DNA from: Thiotrichales bacterium
GTDB lineage: Bacteria > Pseudomonadota > Gammaproteobacteria > Beggiatoales > Beggiatoaceae
DNA: 64,000 nucleotides
NCBI GenBank assembly: GCA_016745035.1
Contig: JADGDE010000008.1
Coordinates: 1-64,000 of the forward strand
Direction of reading: 5' to 3'
Shown here: piece by piece, positions 17,573 through 27,138 of the stretch
Numbering within the stretch: position 1 is the stretch's first letter
Layout of the letters: each line of letters opens with the position of its first letter
Notes under the pieces: generated by a model
Seen by the model: the letters and a program-made list of their open reading frames with translations, nothing else
What the model was told of the DNA's origin: nothing
Databases searched by the model: none
Translations under genes and position numbers: made by a program

Positions 17573-19405
17573 ATGAAAATGAATCAATATCCTACATGGA
17601 AATATATCCTTATCGGACTGGTGATAACACTCACCATCTTATATGCCTTGCCGAATTTATATGACAAGGATCCCGCTATCCAAATCTCACCTGAATATGC
17701 CAGTAATGTGGTGGTCGATGATGCATTGATTTCACGGGTAGAAGCGTTATTGCGTAGTGCCAAGATCGAGCCTAAACGCATGGATAAAGAAGGCAAACAC
17801 GTCTTGTTCCGTTTTGATGATGTCACAACCCAAATTAAAGCCTATAGTCTGTTACAAAATAAACTTCGGGGCTATGTGGTCGCGCAAAACTTAGCTTCTG
17901 CCACGCCTGCTTGGTTGCGAGCTATCAATGCCAACCCGATGTATTTAGGCTTGGATTTACGCGGCGGGGTGCATTTCTTAATGGAAGTGGATATGCAATC
18001 GGCGATTAAGCAAGACGAAGAGCGTTTTGTGCAAGAATTCCGCGCCTTATTGCGAGAAAACAAAATTCGCTACAGCCGCATTTATCGCCCTGACAGCGGT
18101 GGGGTACAGCTTTTATTTAAAACGGAGGAAATTCGCGAAAAAGCCCGTTTTGAAATTGAGAAAAAATACGATGAACTAAAAGCACTAAGCCGTGATGAGG
18201 GCGACAAAGTTGGGGTGATTTATCATTATACCGACAAAGCCTTGCGCACCGCTAAAGCCACCGCCGTTGAGCAAAATATTACCACCTTACGTAATCGGAT
18301 TAATGAACTCGGTGTTGCAGAGCCTGTGATTCAGCGCCAAGGTGAAGATCGGATTGTGGTGCAATTACCCGGGATTCAAGACACCACCCGTGCTAAAGAA
18401 GTCTTGGGTGCAACAGCAACCTTGGAATTTCGTTTAGTGGGTGAAAAAGGTCCAAATACCCGTGAGTATCCACGCCGTGAAGGTGGACAAGTTTGGCTCA
18501 AGCGTAGTGTGATCGTTACTGGTAACCAAATTAATCATGCTGACTCCACCATCGACCAACAAAACGGCTCGCCTGCAGTGCGGGTGGTACTCGATGGCAA
18601 AGGTGCAAAACGCATGTTTGACACCACCAACAAAAACGTCAAAAAACCGATGGCGGTGATTTTTATCGAGCATAAAGTCGAAAAAATTACCAAACCCGAT
18701 GGCACAGTGGTGAAAAAGAAAAAACGTACCGAGGAAGTGATCAACGTTGCCACTATTCAAGAAGCCTTTGGCAAAACCTTCCAAATCACAGGACTTGAAG
18801 GAGCTGAGGCCAATAATCTCGCTCTGTTACTACGTGCAGGTGCGCTAAAAGCCCCAGTTGAAATTGTTGAAGAACGTACCATTGGCCCAAGCCTAGGCGC
18901 GGATAATATCAAACGTGGCTTTAACTCGATTATTATTGGTTTTATCTTGGTGCTGATTTTCATGGTTTACCGTTATCGTCAATTCGGTATGATTGCCAAT
19001 GTTGCCTTATTACTTAACGTCATTATTGTCGTTGCCCTTTTGTCTTTGATTCAAGCCACTTTAACTTTGCCAGGGATTGCCGGGATTCTCCTCACCATCG
19101 GTATGGCGATTGATGCCAACGTCTTGATTTTTGAGCGTATCCGCGAAGAGATACATATGGGCAATACCCCGCAAGCGAGTATTTTTGCAGGCTATGAAAA
19201 AGCCTTTGGTACGATTTTCGATGCCAATATCACCACCTTGATTGCTGGCGTGGTGTTGTTTAGCTTTGGTAGCGGCCCGGTGAAAGGCTTCGCGGTGACC
19301 TTATCGCTTGGCATTATCACTTCAATGTTTACCGCTATCATGGTTTCACGCGCGCTGGTTAATTATCAGTACGGTAGCAAACGTTTACTAAAATTACCCC
19401 TTTAA
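17573..19405 (+). CDS. secD: Protein translocase subunit SecD
   Basis: RND-like inner-membrane protein that uses the proton gradient to help pull secreted proteins across the membrane. The 610 residues have TM1 (about 10-28) and a large periplasmic P1 domain (with YLGLDLRGGVHFLMEVD near 123-140 and NRINELGVAEPVIQRQGEDRIVVQLPG). Five C-terminal helices follow (about 445-600, with GMAIDANVLIFERIREE). Two possible starts, at ATG 17573 and ATG 17579, differ by two residues. It is followed by secF after 11 bp. Confidence 0.97.
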   Translation: MKMNQYPTWKYILIGLVITLTILYALPNLYDKDPAIQISPEYASNVVVDDALISRVEALLRSAKIEPKRMDKEGKHVLFRFDDVTTQIKAYSLLQNKLRGYVVAQNLASATPAWLRAINANPMYLGLDLRGGVHFLMEVDMQSAIKQDEERFVQEFRALLRENKIRYSRIYRPDSGGVQLLFKTEEIREKARFEIEKKYDELKALSRDEGDKVGVIYHYTDKALRTAKATAVEQNITTLRNRINELGVAEPVIQRQGEDRIVVQLPGIQDTTRAKEVLGATATLEFRLVGEKGPNTREYPRREGGQVWLKRSVIVTGNQINHADSTIDQQNGSPAVRVVLDGKGAKRMFDTTNKNVKKPMAVIFIEHKVEKITKPDGTVVKKKKRTEEVINVATIQEAFGKTFQITGLEGAEANNLALLLRAGALKAPVEIVEERTIGPSLGADNIKRGFNSIIIGFILVLIFMVYRYRQFGMIANVALLLNVIIVVALLSLIQATLTLPGIAGILLTIGMAIDANVLIFERIREEIHMGNTPQASIFAGYEKAFGTIFDANITTLIAGVVLFSFGSGPVKGFAVTLSLGIITSMFTAIMVSRALVNYQYGSKRLLKLPL

Positions 19406-19416
19406 GGTTTACTGAC

Positions 19417-20352
19417 ATGGCATTGAGTGAATTTAATTTCAAATTTATGCAGCCAGGGCGTATTCGTCTGGCGGTCATCTTTTCCAGCACCTTGTTGCTA
19501 ATAGCCTTTGCGGCGATTTTCATCCGTGGGCTAAACTTGGGGGTGGATTTTACCGGCGGCACGATTGTCGAAGTCGGCTACGAGCAAAGCACTGATACCG
19601 AGGCGGTATTAAAAATACTTCAAGATGGTGGTTTTGCAGATGCCAATGTACAATATTTTGGCAGTGACAGAGATATTGCCATTCGTTTAGGCGTTCACGA
19701 AGGCACAAAAGATGATTTGAGCAATCAAGTCTTGGCTTTGTTGCGCCACGATGGTACTAAGGTCGAAATGCGCCGGGTGGAATTTGTCGGCCCTCAAGTC
19801 GGTAAAGAACTGATTGAAGATGGCGGGCTGGCGATTTTATATACCTTTTTAGGTATTTTAATCTATGTCTCGGTGCGCTTTGAAAAACGCTTTGCGGTAG
19901 GCTCGGTGCTGGCGCTGTTACACGACACCATTATCACTATCGGCTTTTTTGCCCTGTTTCAGTTAGAGTTTAACTTAACCGTTCTTGCAGCGGTGCTGGC
20001 AGTGATTGGTTATTCCTTGAACGATACCATCGTCGTCTTTGATAGGATTCGGGAAAACTTTCTTAAATTGCGCAAGCGTACCCCGGTTGAAGTGATGAAT
20101 ATCTCCATTAATCAGACCTTATTGCGGACGATTATCACCTCATTGACCACTTTATTGGTGGTATTAACCCTGCTCTTTATTGGTGGTGAGTTAATCTTTG
20201 GTTTTGCCGCCGCTTTGACCGTAGGGATTTTAATCGGGACTTACTCGTCTATTTACGTCGCGAGTTCCGTGACCTTAGCGATGGGTATCAGTAAGCTTGA
20301 CTTGATGCCCGTTGAGAAAGAAGGCGAAGAGCAAGAAGAAATCCTGCCTTAA
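19417..20352 (+). CDS. secF: Protein translocase subunit SecF
   Basis: Partner of SecD in the SecDF-YajC complex. The 311 residues have TM1 (about 18-38), the conserved GLNLGVDFTGGTIVEV motif, a small periplasmic domain, and five C-terminal helices with AAVLAVIGYSLNDTIVVFDRIREN. It is the last gene of the yajC-secD-secF operon and is followed by a strong bidirectional terminator. Confidence 0.97.
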   Translation: MALSEFNFKFMQPGRIRLAVIFSSTLLLIAFAAIFIRGLNLGVDFTGGTIVEVGYEQSTDTEAVLKILQDGGFADANVQYFGSDRDIAIRLGVHEGTKDDLSNQVLALLRHDGTKVEMRRVEFVGPQVGKELIEDGGLAILYTFLGILIYVSVRFEKRFAVGSVLALLHDTIITIGFFALFQLEFNLTVLAAVLAVIGYSLNDTIVVFDRIRENFLKLRKRTPVEVMNISINQTLLRTIITSLTTLLVVLTLLFIGGELIFGFAAALTVGILIGTYSSIYVASSVTLAMGISKLDLMPVEKEGEEQEEILP

Positions 20353-20362
20353 GGGGAGAAAT

Positions 20363-20410
20363 TGTCCTTTCTTAAGGACAAAAAAAGAGACCTGAAAAGG
20401 TCTCTTTTTT
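20363..20410. terminator. Tandem hairpins ending in a bidirectional intrinsic terminator
   Basis: A first hairpin pairs TGTCCTT (20363-20369) with AAGGACA (20374-20380). Directly after it AAAAAAGAGACC (20381-20392) pairs with GGTCTCTTTTTT (20399-20410) across a 6-base loop. The A/T-rich base of the second stem supplies a T-tract on both strands, serving secF on the plus strand and the converging cytochrome gene on the minus strand. Confidence 0.9.
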
Positions 20411-20431
20411 ATTTTAAAACTTAGATAAGTA

Positions 20432-20746
20432 TTAGTCAGCTAAGCTTAAAATCCAGTCAACCAACGCTTTAACGTCTTCGTCGCTTACGTTAGCGTTAGG
20501 TGGCATAGGGATAGGACCCCATACACCGCTGCCGCCAGCTTTAACTTTTTCAGCTAATTTAGCGGCGGCTTCTGGGTCACCTTTGTATTTGTTAGCAACA
20601 TCTTTATAAGCAGGGCCAACTACTTTGACTGCTAACTGATGGCAAGACATACAAGCGTTTTTGGTAGCTAACTCTTGGTTAGCCTGAGCTGCGCTACCGA
20701 CGAATAACAAAGCAGAAGCTGCAACGCCTAAGATAACATTTTTCAT
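20432..20746 (-). CDS. Periplasmic class I c-type cytochrome (c551/c552-like)
   Basis: Soluble electron carrier of 104 residues. A signal peptide (1-22, ending AAQA) precedes a mature domain with the heme attachment site CMSCH (about 32-36). A PIPMPPN segment near the C-terminus supplies the axial methionine, as in cytochrome c551-type proteins. Such carriers donate electrons to terminal oxidases or nitrite reductase; no partner is adjacent. Its upstream region (20747-20900) holds no recognisable gene and then a long inverted-repeat element. Confidence 0.92.
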   Translation of the reverse strand: MKNVILGVAASALLFVGSAAQANQELATKNACMSCHQLAVKVVGPAYKDVANKYKGDPEAAAKLAEKVKAGGSGVWGPIPMPPNANVSDEDVKALVDWILSLAD

Positions 20747-20902
20747 TTACTAAACTCCAAAAAGTAAATACGAAAGAAACGACTAGTTTGCCACAAACCA
20801 TTGCTGGGCGCAAACCACATAACAATACAGTCCGCAAGCCTCATGCCAGCTTTAACTCTGCTCAAGAAAGACTAAAATTTTACTTCCCCTATTGCTATAG
20901 AT

Positions 20903-21039
20903 AACGAATGTTACGCACTAAACCTAGTTTTTATCACAATAGAGTGATTTTCCACTTGCCTGGTCGTATTTAGCCGTGGGGCAATGGCGATTTTTTTGCC
21001 TTTTAGAATATTGAAAAGTCTGTGCGTAACATCCGTTAA
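20903..21039 (-). repeat. TAACTGA-type inverted-repeat element, long form, overlaps a stop codon
   Basis: Minus-orientation long copy: AATGTTACGCAC at the left and GTGCGTAACATCCGTTA at the right, with the family's internal CACTTGCCT and GCAATGGCG blocks and a T-rich hairpin. The TAA stop codon of the 5-oxoprolinase gene (21038-21036) is formed by the terminal TTA of the element. ATCAC/GTGAT near 20933-20948 forms an inner stem. Confidence 0.82.
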
Positions 21040-24000
21040 TTATCATAACCATAGCCACCCCCGCCTGGGGTGGTGATTTCTAATTCGTCCCCAGCTTCAA
21101 TATCTATCACACTGGTACTGGCGAGGGTGATGGATTCGCCTTGACGGTATAAGCGGTTGCGCCCTTTTGCTCCAGCTAAGCCGCCTGCGAGTCCATAGGG
21201 CTTAACTTTACGGTGTCCGCTCAAAATTGCCGCTTGCATCGGCTCTTCAAAATACAAGCGCCGCACCACACCGTGTCCGCCGTCATAACGTCCGCCTCCA
21301 CCACTGTCAGCGCGGATATGAAAATCCAGTAAACGCACCGGAAAACGCTGTTCTAAAATCTCGACATCAGTCAGGCGCGAGTTGGTCATGTGCGTATGCA
21401 CGGCATCTGTGCCGTGAAAATCTGGCCCCGCGCCACTGCCGCCGCACAGGGTTTCATAGTATTGATATTGGCTATTACCAAAGGTGAGATTATTCATTGT
21501 CCCTTGAGACGCGGCCATTATCCCCAGCGCGCCATAAAGGGCATCGACGACATATTGCGAGGTCTCGACATTGCCCGCGACCACTGCCGCTGGGTAAGTG
21601 GGATTGAGTAAGCAGCCTTTGGGGACTTTGATATGCAAAGGACGCAAACAGCCAGCATTTAAGGGAATCGCTTGGCGAACAAGGGTGCGGAACACGTATA
21701 ACACCGCTGCCCGGCAGACCGACAAGGGCGCGTTAAAGTTGCCCTCGTGCTGCGGGGATGTGCCGGTAAAATCAATGTCCGCGCTTTGTTTATCGGGGCT
21801 GATGCGCACGGTGACGTTGATTTCACAGCCATTATCCATCGGATAGCGGAATTGTCCGGCGTGCAGGGTTTTCAGCCGTTGTTTGATTTTTGCCTCGGCA
21901 TGATCTTGCACCCAGCCCATGTAATTGCTCACCGTCTCTAAGCCATGTTGCCCAACCAATTGCAACAAGGCTTGCACGCCTTGGTTATTCGCCGCCACTT
22001 GGGCGTGTAAGTCGGCAAGGTTTTGGGCGAGATTGCGCACCGGATACGCGCCACTTTGCAGTTGTTTACTGACTTCAGTGCTTAAAAAATCGCCTGCACG
22101 CACCAGCGGGCTGACATCAATCAATACGCCCTCGGCTTGGATATGGGTGCTATCGGCAGGCATGGAACCCGGTGTGCTACCGCCAATATCAGCATGGTGT
22201 CCACGGGCAGCGAGATAAAACGCGGGTGTGTCTTGTTCGGCAACAAATACGGGTGTTACCACGGTAATATCGGGCAAATGTGTGCCGCCTTGGTAAGGGT
22301 TGTTGATATAAAAACTATCGCCTGCTTGCATCGCCAAGCCCGATTGCATCAGGGCTTTGACGCTATCGGACATCGAGCCAAGATGTACGGGCACATGCGG
22401 GGCATTGGCGACCAATTCCCCTGCGTGGTCAAAAATGGCACAAGAAAAATCCAAGCGTTCTTTGATGTTGACCGAATAGGCGGTGTTTGCCAAGGTTACA
22501 CCCATTTGTTCGGCAATATTCATAAACACATTGCTGAAAATTTCCAGTTGCACCGGGTCTGCTTGTTGGCTTTGCGTTTGAGCTTGATTTAAGCTTGCAC
22601 TTTGGCAGCGGCTTAACAGCAATTCGCCTTGGGCTAAGACTTCCGCTTGCCACTGCGGTTCGAGCACGGTCGTGCCTGTGCTTTCCATGATAAGTGCCGG
22701 CCCTTGAATTTGGCTGCCTTGGGGTAAATCATCGCGTTGATAGACTGGGGTTTGTTGCCATGCGTCCCAATACACGGGCACTTCTGCCAGTGCGCTGGGG
22801 GCGCTATCGGATGCCTCGGCGGTTTTAATCTGTGGGCTTTGCGGTTCGGTGAAGGCTTCGAGCAGCAGGGCGGCGACATCTAGGCGGCTGTGTTCACGGC
22901 TAAAGCCATAGCGGCGGTGGTGTTCGCGGCTAAATTGTTGCTCTAGGCTGGCTAAATCGGCATAGCTAACGCTTAAGCTCGCATCCGTGCCTTGATAGCG
23001 CAATTGTAGTTGTGCTTGATAACGAATCTCAGTTTTACCCGCGCCTTGGGCGCACAAATCTTGCTCGGCTTGTTGTTTTAATACGGCTAGCTGTTTTTCC
23101 AGTGTTGGCATCAGCTTAGGGCTTAAAGGCTGTTCTATGGTGCGCTCAAGCACGCTGCGCAGTTGCGCCAAGCCCATGCCATAGGCGGAGAGCACCCCCG
23201 CTAACGGGTGAATCAAGATTTTTTGCATTCCCAGCGCATCAGCAACCAAGCAAGCATGTTGCCCGCCTGCGCCACCAAAACAGCAGAGCAAATAATCTTG
23301 GACATCATAGCCCTGCTCTAGGGAGACTTTTTTGATCGCATTCGCCATATTATCGACGGCGATATTTAAAAAGCCTTGGGCGGTTTTTTCGGCATCATAG
23401 GCTTGGGTGCTTTGCTCGCGAATTGTCTCAGCAAGGTGCTTAAATTGTTGCGCGACGGTGTGGCTATCCAAGCACTGTTTGCCATCTGCGCCAAACACAG
23501 CGGGGAAATAATCCGGCTGAATGCGCCCGAGCATGACATTGCAATCGGTGACGGTGAGTGCGCCGCCATTGCGATAACAAGCAGGGCCGGGGTTTGCCCC
23601 TGCTGAGTCGGGGCCGACTTGAAAACGCTGTCCATCAAAATGTAGTTTCGAGCCACCACCAGCGGCAACGGTGTGGATATTTAACAAAGGCACGCGCAAA
23701 GGCACGCCCGCGACTTGAGTATCAAAACAGCGTTCTAATTCGCCGGCATAGTGGGAGACATCGGTGGACGTGCCGCCCATATCAAAACCGATGACTTTGC
23801 GATAACCCAGTTGTTCAGCGACACGGGTTGCACCGACAATGCCGCCTGCCGGACCTGAGAGAATGCAATCACGCCCGCGAAAATGCCCCGCCTCTGCCAA
23901 GCCGCCATTGGATTGCATAAAAAATAAGCGGCTATGCTCAAGGGCTTGTTGTAAATGTTCGGTATGGCGCTTGAGTACCGGGGTCAAATAAGCATCAACC

Positions 24001-24635
24001 ACGGTGGTGTGTCCACGGGAAACCAGTTTAATCAGCGGGCTAATTTGGTGGGATAAAGACAGGTATTGAAAACCAATCTCTGCGGCAATCTCGGCGACTT
24101 GTTGTTCATGCTTGGGATAACGGTCGGCGTGAACGCAGACAATGGCAAGATTGCGACAACCGCCATCATATAAGGCTTGCAAGCGCTCGCGAGTGAGTTT
24201 TGCGTTCAGCGGTTTTAATACCTCACCATTGGCGTGATAGCGCTCAGGTAACTCGATAATGTCTTGATATAAGGGCTTGGGTAATTTGATTTCTAAGGCA
24301 AAAATATCCGGGCGATGTTGATAGGCAATTTGCAGCGCATCACGAAACCCTTCCGTAATCGCTAACGCTACTGGTTCGCCACGACGCTCCAATAGTGCAT
24401 TTGTACCCACGGTTGTGCCCATACGCACTTCGCTAATCTCAGCGCGGCTCGCCTGATGTTGTTGTAGCAAAGCATCAATACCCGCCAGCGTTGCATCGGG
24501 ATAATGTTTAGGGTTGTCTGAGAGCAGTTTGTGGACGTGCAGCGCACCGTCGGGGGCGCGGGCGATAATATCGGTAAACGTGCCGCCTCTATCGACCCAA
24601 AATTGCCAATGTTGTTGTCTGGAATTATTTTGCAT
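21036..24635 (-). CDS. 5-oxoprolinase (fused hydantoinase A/B type)
   Basis: ATP-dependent hydrolase opening 5-oxoproline to glutamate, or a related hydantoinase/acetone-carboxylase-type enzyme. The 1199 residues are a natural fusion. The HyuA-like half (about 10-680) carries actin-fold ATP motifs FWVDRGGTFTDI and GFDMGGTSTDVSHY. The HyuB-like half (about 690-1195) has EIFSNVFMNIAEQMGVTLANTAYSVNIKERLDFSCAIFD, GHHADIGGSTPGSMP and a glycine-rich C-terminus. The length matches eukaryotic and bacterial OPLAH. It is monocistronic and could serve the glutathione cycle (gshA is at 46427). The stop codon lies within an inverted-repeat element. Confidence 0.88.
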   Translation of the reverse strand: MQNNSRQQHWQFWVDRGGTFTDIIARAPDGALHVHKLLSDNPKHYPDATLAGIDALLQQHQASRAEISEVRMGTTVGTNALLERRGEPVALAITEGFRDALQIAYQHRPDIFALEIKLPKPLYQDIIELPERYHANGEVLKPLNAKLTRERLQALYDGGCRNLAIVCVHADRYPKHEQQVAEIAAEIGFQYLSLSHQISPLIKLVSRGHTTVVDAYLTPVLKRHTEHLQQALEHSRLFFMQSNGGLAEAGHFRGRDCILSGPAGGIVGATRVAEQLGYRKVIGFDMGGTSTDVSHYAGELERCFDTQVAGVPLRVPLLNIHTVAAGGGSKLHFDGQRFQVGPDSAGANPGPACYRNGGALTVTDCNVMLGRIQPDYFPAVFGADGKQCLDSHTVAQQFKHLAETIREQSTQAYDAEKTAQGFLNIAVDNMANAIKKVSLEQGYDVQDYLLCCFGGAGGQHACLVADALGMQKILIHPLAGVLSAYGMGLAQLRSVLERTIEQPLSPKLMPTLEKQLAVLKQQAEQDLCAQGAGKTEIRYQAQLQLRYQGTDASLSVSYADLASLEQQFSREHHRRYGFSREHSRLDVAALLLEAFTEPQSPQIKTAEASDSAPSALAEVPVYWDAWQQTPVYQRDDLPQGSQIQGPALIMESTGTTVLEPQWQAEVLAQGELLLSRCQSASLNQAQTQSQQADPVQLEIFSNVFMNIAEQMGVTLANTAYSVNIKERLDFSCAIFDHAGELVANAPHVPVHLGSMSDSVKALMQSGLAMQAGDSFYINNPYQGGTHLPDITVVTPVFVAEQDTPAFYLAARGHHADIGGSTPGSMPADSTHIQAEGVLIDVSPLVRAGDFLSTEVSKQLQSGAYPVRNLAQNLADLHAQVAANNQGVQALLQLVGQHGLETVSNYMGWVQDHAEAKIKQRLKTLHAGQFRYPMDNGCEINVTVRISPDKQSADIDFTGTSPQHEGNFNAPLSVCRAAVLYVFRTLVRQAIPLNAGCLRPLHIKVPKGCLLNPTYPAAVVAGNVETSQYVVDALYGALGIMAASQGTMNNLTFGNSQYQYYETLCGGSGAGPDFHGTDAVHTHMTNSRLTDVEILEQRFPVRLLDFHIRADSGGGGRYDGGHGVVRRLYFEEPMQAAILSGHRKVKPYGLAGGLAGAKGRNRLYRQGESITLASTSVIDIEAGDELEITTPGGGGYGYDN

Positions 24636-24784
24636 GGATTATTTTGTCATATTCAGTTTTTAGTGGCGGAGGATTTTAGCATTGAATCAAGACAAAATCG
24701 TTTTTGCTATACAAAACTGTGGCGTTCCCAGAATGTGAATATAGGTGATAAACTGAAACTAAATCTATTTATTGAGAGGGAATT

Positions 24785-25774
24785 ATGAAAAAAATCATTG
24801 CGCTATTGATGCTGAGTTTATTCTTAAGCGCCTGCATCCAAACCCCTAAACCGCCGACAAACGTGCCGCCTGTGAGCCTTGAGACAGAGGAGCGCTATGC
24901 CATGATTGATGCCCATGCCTTAAACGCACCGCCGCACTTGCGCCAAAATTTATCCCGTTTGGCGGCTTATTTAGTCAAACCTGCGCGCGATGAACGCGAA
25001 AAAGCCCGGGCGATTTTCCGCTGGATTGCTGCCAATATTGATTATGATGCTGATAGCTATTTTCGCAATGGACACACGCCGAATAATGTCGGCGATGTCC
25101 TCAGTTCAGGCAAGGCGGTTTGTGATGGTTATGCCAATTTATTTAAACAACTCGCCGATAAAGTCGGCTTAGAAACGGTGATGATCAGCGGCGAGACCAA
25201 AGGCTATGCTTACCACACACGCGGGCGCTTGGGTTTAGTCGGTCATGCTTGGAATGCGGTGAAAATTGAGGGTCAATGGCAGTTGCTCGACAGCACTTGG
25301 GGCGCGGGTTATTTAGATGGGCGTAACAAGCGTTTTGTGCGTGAATTTGAGCCACATTACTTTTTGCCAGCGCCCTCGGCGTTTATTTTTGATCACTTTC
25401 CTGATGATAAACATTGGCAGTTATTATCAAAGCCTGTATCCAAACAAGCATTTACTGAGCTGGCTTATTTGCGCCCAGCGTTTTTCAAATCCGCTTTAGA
25501 ATTGGTCAGTCACCCTCACGAAGCCTTAAAAACCCGTGGTCATTTAGAACTAACCATCCGTGCGCCAAAAGAGAATTATATTTCCGCTGTGTTGCTACAA
25601 AATGGCGAAAGGTTGCCCCGTTCTTTGGTAAGCGTGGATAGAAAAGGCGAGTTGTACACACTTAAGCCCAATTTTCCGCAAAATGGCGAGTATCGATTAC
25701 GGATTTTTACCAAGCGCGGGATTAAAGCCCAGACTTTTGATTGGGCCTTGGATTATAAAATTCGTAAATATTAA
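24785..25774 (+). CDS. Transglutaminase-like lipoprotein
   Basis: Exported lipoprotein of 329 residues with lipobox LSAC (Cys17). A transglutaminase/kyphoscoliosis-peptidase-like domain (about 75-190) shows the catalytic triad: Cys in KAVCDGYANLF, His in GHAWNAVKI and Asp in LLDSTWGAGY. The C-terminal beta-rich part (about 240-329) resembles the accessory domain of this family. Likely role: peptidase or cross-linking enzyme at the envelope; substrate unknown. A good ribosome binding site (GAGAGGGA) precedes the ATG. An inverted-repeat element begins at the base after its stop codon. Confidence 0.85.
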   Translation: MKKIIALLMLSLFLSACIQTPKPPTNVPPVSLETEERYAMIDAHALNAPPHLRQNLSRLAAYLVKPARDEREKARAIFRWIAANIDYDADSYFRNGHTPNNVGDVLSSGKAVCDGYANLFKQLADKVGLETVMISGETKGYAYHTRGRLGLVGHAWNAVKIEGQWQLLDSTWGAGYLDGRNKRFVREFEPHYFLPAPSAFIFDHFPDDKHWQLLSKPVSKQAFTELAYLRPAFFKSALELVSHPHEALKTRGHLELTIRAPKENYISAVLLQNGERLPRSLVSVDRKGELYTLKPNFPQNGEYRLRIFTKRGIKAQTFDWALDYKIRKY

Positions 25775-25912
25775 TAACTGATATTACGCAAAGACTTCTT
25801 TTTTGCCCCAAAAGGCAAAAAAACCACCATTGCTCCACGGCTAAATACCGCTAGGCAGGTGGAAAAACGCCTTATTCTGACAAAAATAGGCTTAGTGCGT
25901 AACATCTATTAA
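25775..25912 (+). repeat. TAACTGA-type inverted-repeat element, long form (138 bp)
   Basis: Begins TAACTGATATTACGCAAAG directly after a TAA stop and ends TTAGTGCGTAACATCTATTA. The first inner hairpin pairs TTTTTTGCC with GGCAAAAAA. At 31488 the corresponding stem is CTGCC with GGCAG, a compensatory change that keeps the stem. CCACC/GGTGG closes a second stem. Confidence 0.87.
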
Positions 25913-25925
25913 TAAAGGAGCAAAA

Positions 25926-26327
25926 ATGATTCTCCAGCATGTTATCGAGGACATGGAATCCGTATTCTCAAGCCATCCTGAGAGCAAAGACTACAGCATC
26001 GCACTTGCCCGCTACTTTGATGAAGCATCAGATGAAATAGAAATTAGGCCAATTTCTGCAATCAGTTGGGATGATGAAGAATGCTTTTTTATACCAGAGG
26101 GAGCGGCTAAATATTACGGTTTGACGGAAACTGATTATTTGGCTGCGCAATTTTTAGATGAAATCAAATCTACCCCAGCTAAAATATCGACTTATGGTGT
26201 CTATGCAAAAGTTAAAACCAAGGAATTAAATAATGCGACTGTTGCATCTTTGAACTCTCCACTATGGGCAACTGGATTTCATCAAGAGAGTAAATTATTG
26301 TATTTTTATTATGGTGAGGTGCGCTAA
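25926..26327 (+). CDS. Hypothetical protein, small acidic, soluble
   Basis: No family recognised. The 133-residue acidic protein has no membrane segment or signal peptide, and a GGAG ribosome binding site lies just upstream. Tryptophan and acidic residues cluster in ISWDDEECFFIPEGAAKYYGL, giving a feel of small immunity- or SMI1-like proteins, but this is not supported by a motif. Reading on in frame past the TAA at 26325 gives 20 further sense codons that join directly to the next gene, so the two might once have been one reading frame. Lower GC than the neighbouring genes suggests acquisition. Confidence 0.6.
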   Translation: MILQHVIEDMESVFSSHPESKDYSIALARYFDEASDEIEIRPISAISWDDEECFFIPEGAAKYYGLTETDYLAAQFLDEIKSTPAKISTYGVYAKVKTKELNNATVASLNSPLWATGFHQESKLLYFYYGEVR

Positions 26328-26387
26328 TGTTTCTTAATCAACGATGAAACTGGAGCACTCTGTGGCAGTTTATTTGAGATATTAGGC

Positions 26388-27092
26388 ATGGAGAAAAATA
26401 TGCGTATTAACATTTACCAGGCTTCAAAAAAAAGATTATTTTTGTCTTGGTATATAGATTTTCTATTTTTTATGACGCTATGGGGTTTGCTCTCGTATTT
26501 TCTTAGTTTGGAAGCCAGTATGCCATTTTGGGGGCCATACCTATTTTTTATTGCTATACGGGCAATATCTGGGAAATTCATCGGCTCCATTGGATACTTG
26601 TTTCTAGGTATAGATAAAGAAACAAAAGCAGTTAATCCTAATATTTTCAATCGAGAAACTTGGCTAACAATGCTGTTGGGCGTGCTATTAATTTTAGAAG
26701 GGACGAAACAATTGGTTAGATGGACACAACTATTCGTGTCTCAACCTGTTTTTGGTTTTTTTCCTGATGATACAACACAAATAATCCTTCATATTTCACT
26801 TGGGATTGCTTCAATCCTCGCTGCTTATTGGTTTTTTAAGCTTAATATTAAAGGCTTTTATTTAGCTATTTCAGTGGCAGTAGTGAACATTACTTCAGAT
26901 GCTTTGAGTTGGAATTTATGGGATCCTGTTGTGGAAAAGATGGTGCTCACACGTAAAGAATTACAAGGTTTGCCCGTAAGAGAGGGGGAAATTGAATTCA
27001 TGCAGTCATTATTCCCTGAAGCTATGCTGCTTGCCGCCATTTTTGCAGTTGTCGCTATGCTTTTTACATATAAAAGATTTAAACATGAGTAA
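26388..27092 (+). CDS. Hypothetical multi-pass membrane protein
   Basis: No family recognised with confidence. The 234 residues contain about five hydrophobic segments (roughly 20-42, 48-62, 92-108, 130-150 and 210-228). The first third (ISGKFIGSIGYLFLGIDKETKAVNP) faintly recalls RDD-family membrane proteins. It shares the reading frame and low GC of the preceding 133-residue gene. Start ATG 26388 or ATG 26400; neither has a clear Shine-Dalgarno sequence. Its 3' end is followed by half of an inverted-repeat element. Confidence 0.6.
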   Translation: MEKNMRINIYQASKKRLFLSWYIDFLFFMTLWGLLSYFLSLEASMPFWGPYLFFIAIRAISGKFIGSIGYLFLGIDKETKAVNPNIFNRETWLTMLLGVLLILEGTKQLVRWTQLFVSQPVFGFFPDDTTQIILHISLGIASILAAYWFFKLNIKGFYLAISVAVVNITSDALSWNLWDPVVEKMVLTRKELQGLPVREGEIEFMQSLFPEAMLLAAIFAVVAMLFTYKRFKHE

Positions 27093-27106
27093 AGCATTTA
27101 AAAGCT

Positions 27107-27138
27107 GTCATAGTGAAATTTTTGCGTAACATCAGTTA
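27107..27138 (-). repeat. Partial TAACTGA-type element providing a stop codon
   Basis: Only one terminus is intact: on the minus strand TAACTGATGTTACGCAAA starts at 27138. The TAA is the stop codon of the ABC permease gene that ends here. The other terminus is not recognisable in the 15-base gap to the converging gene. Confidence 0.65.
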
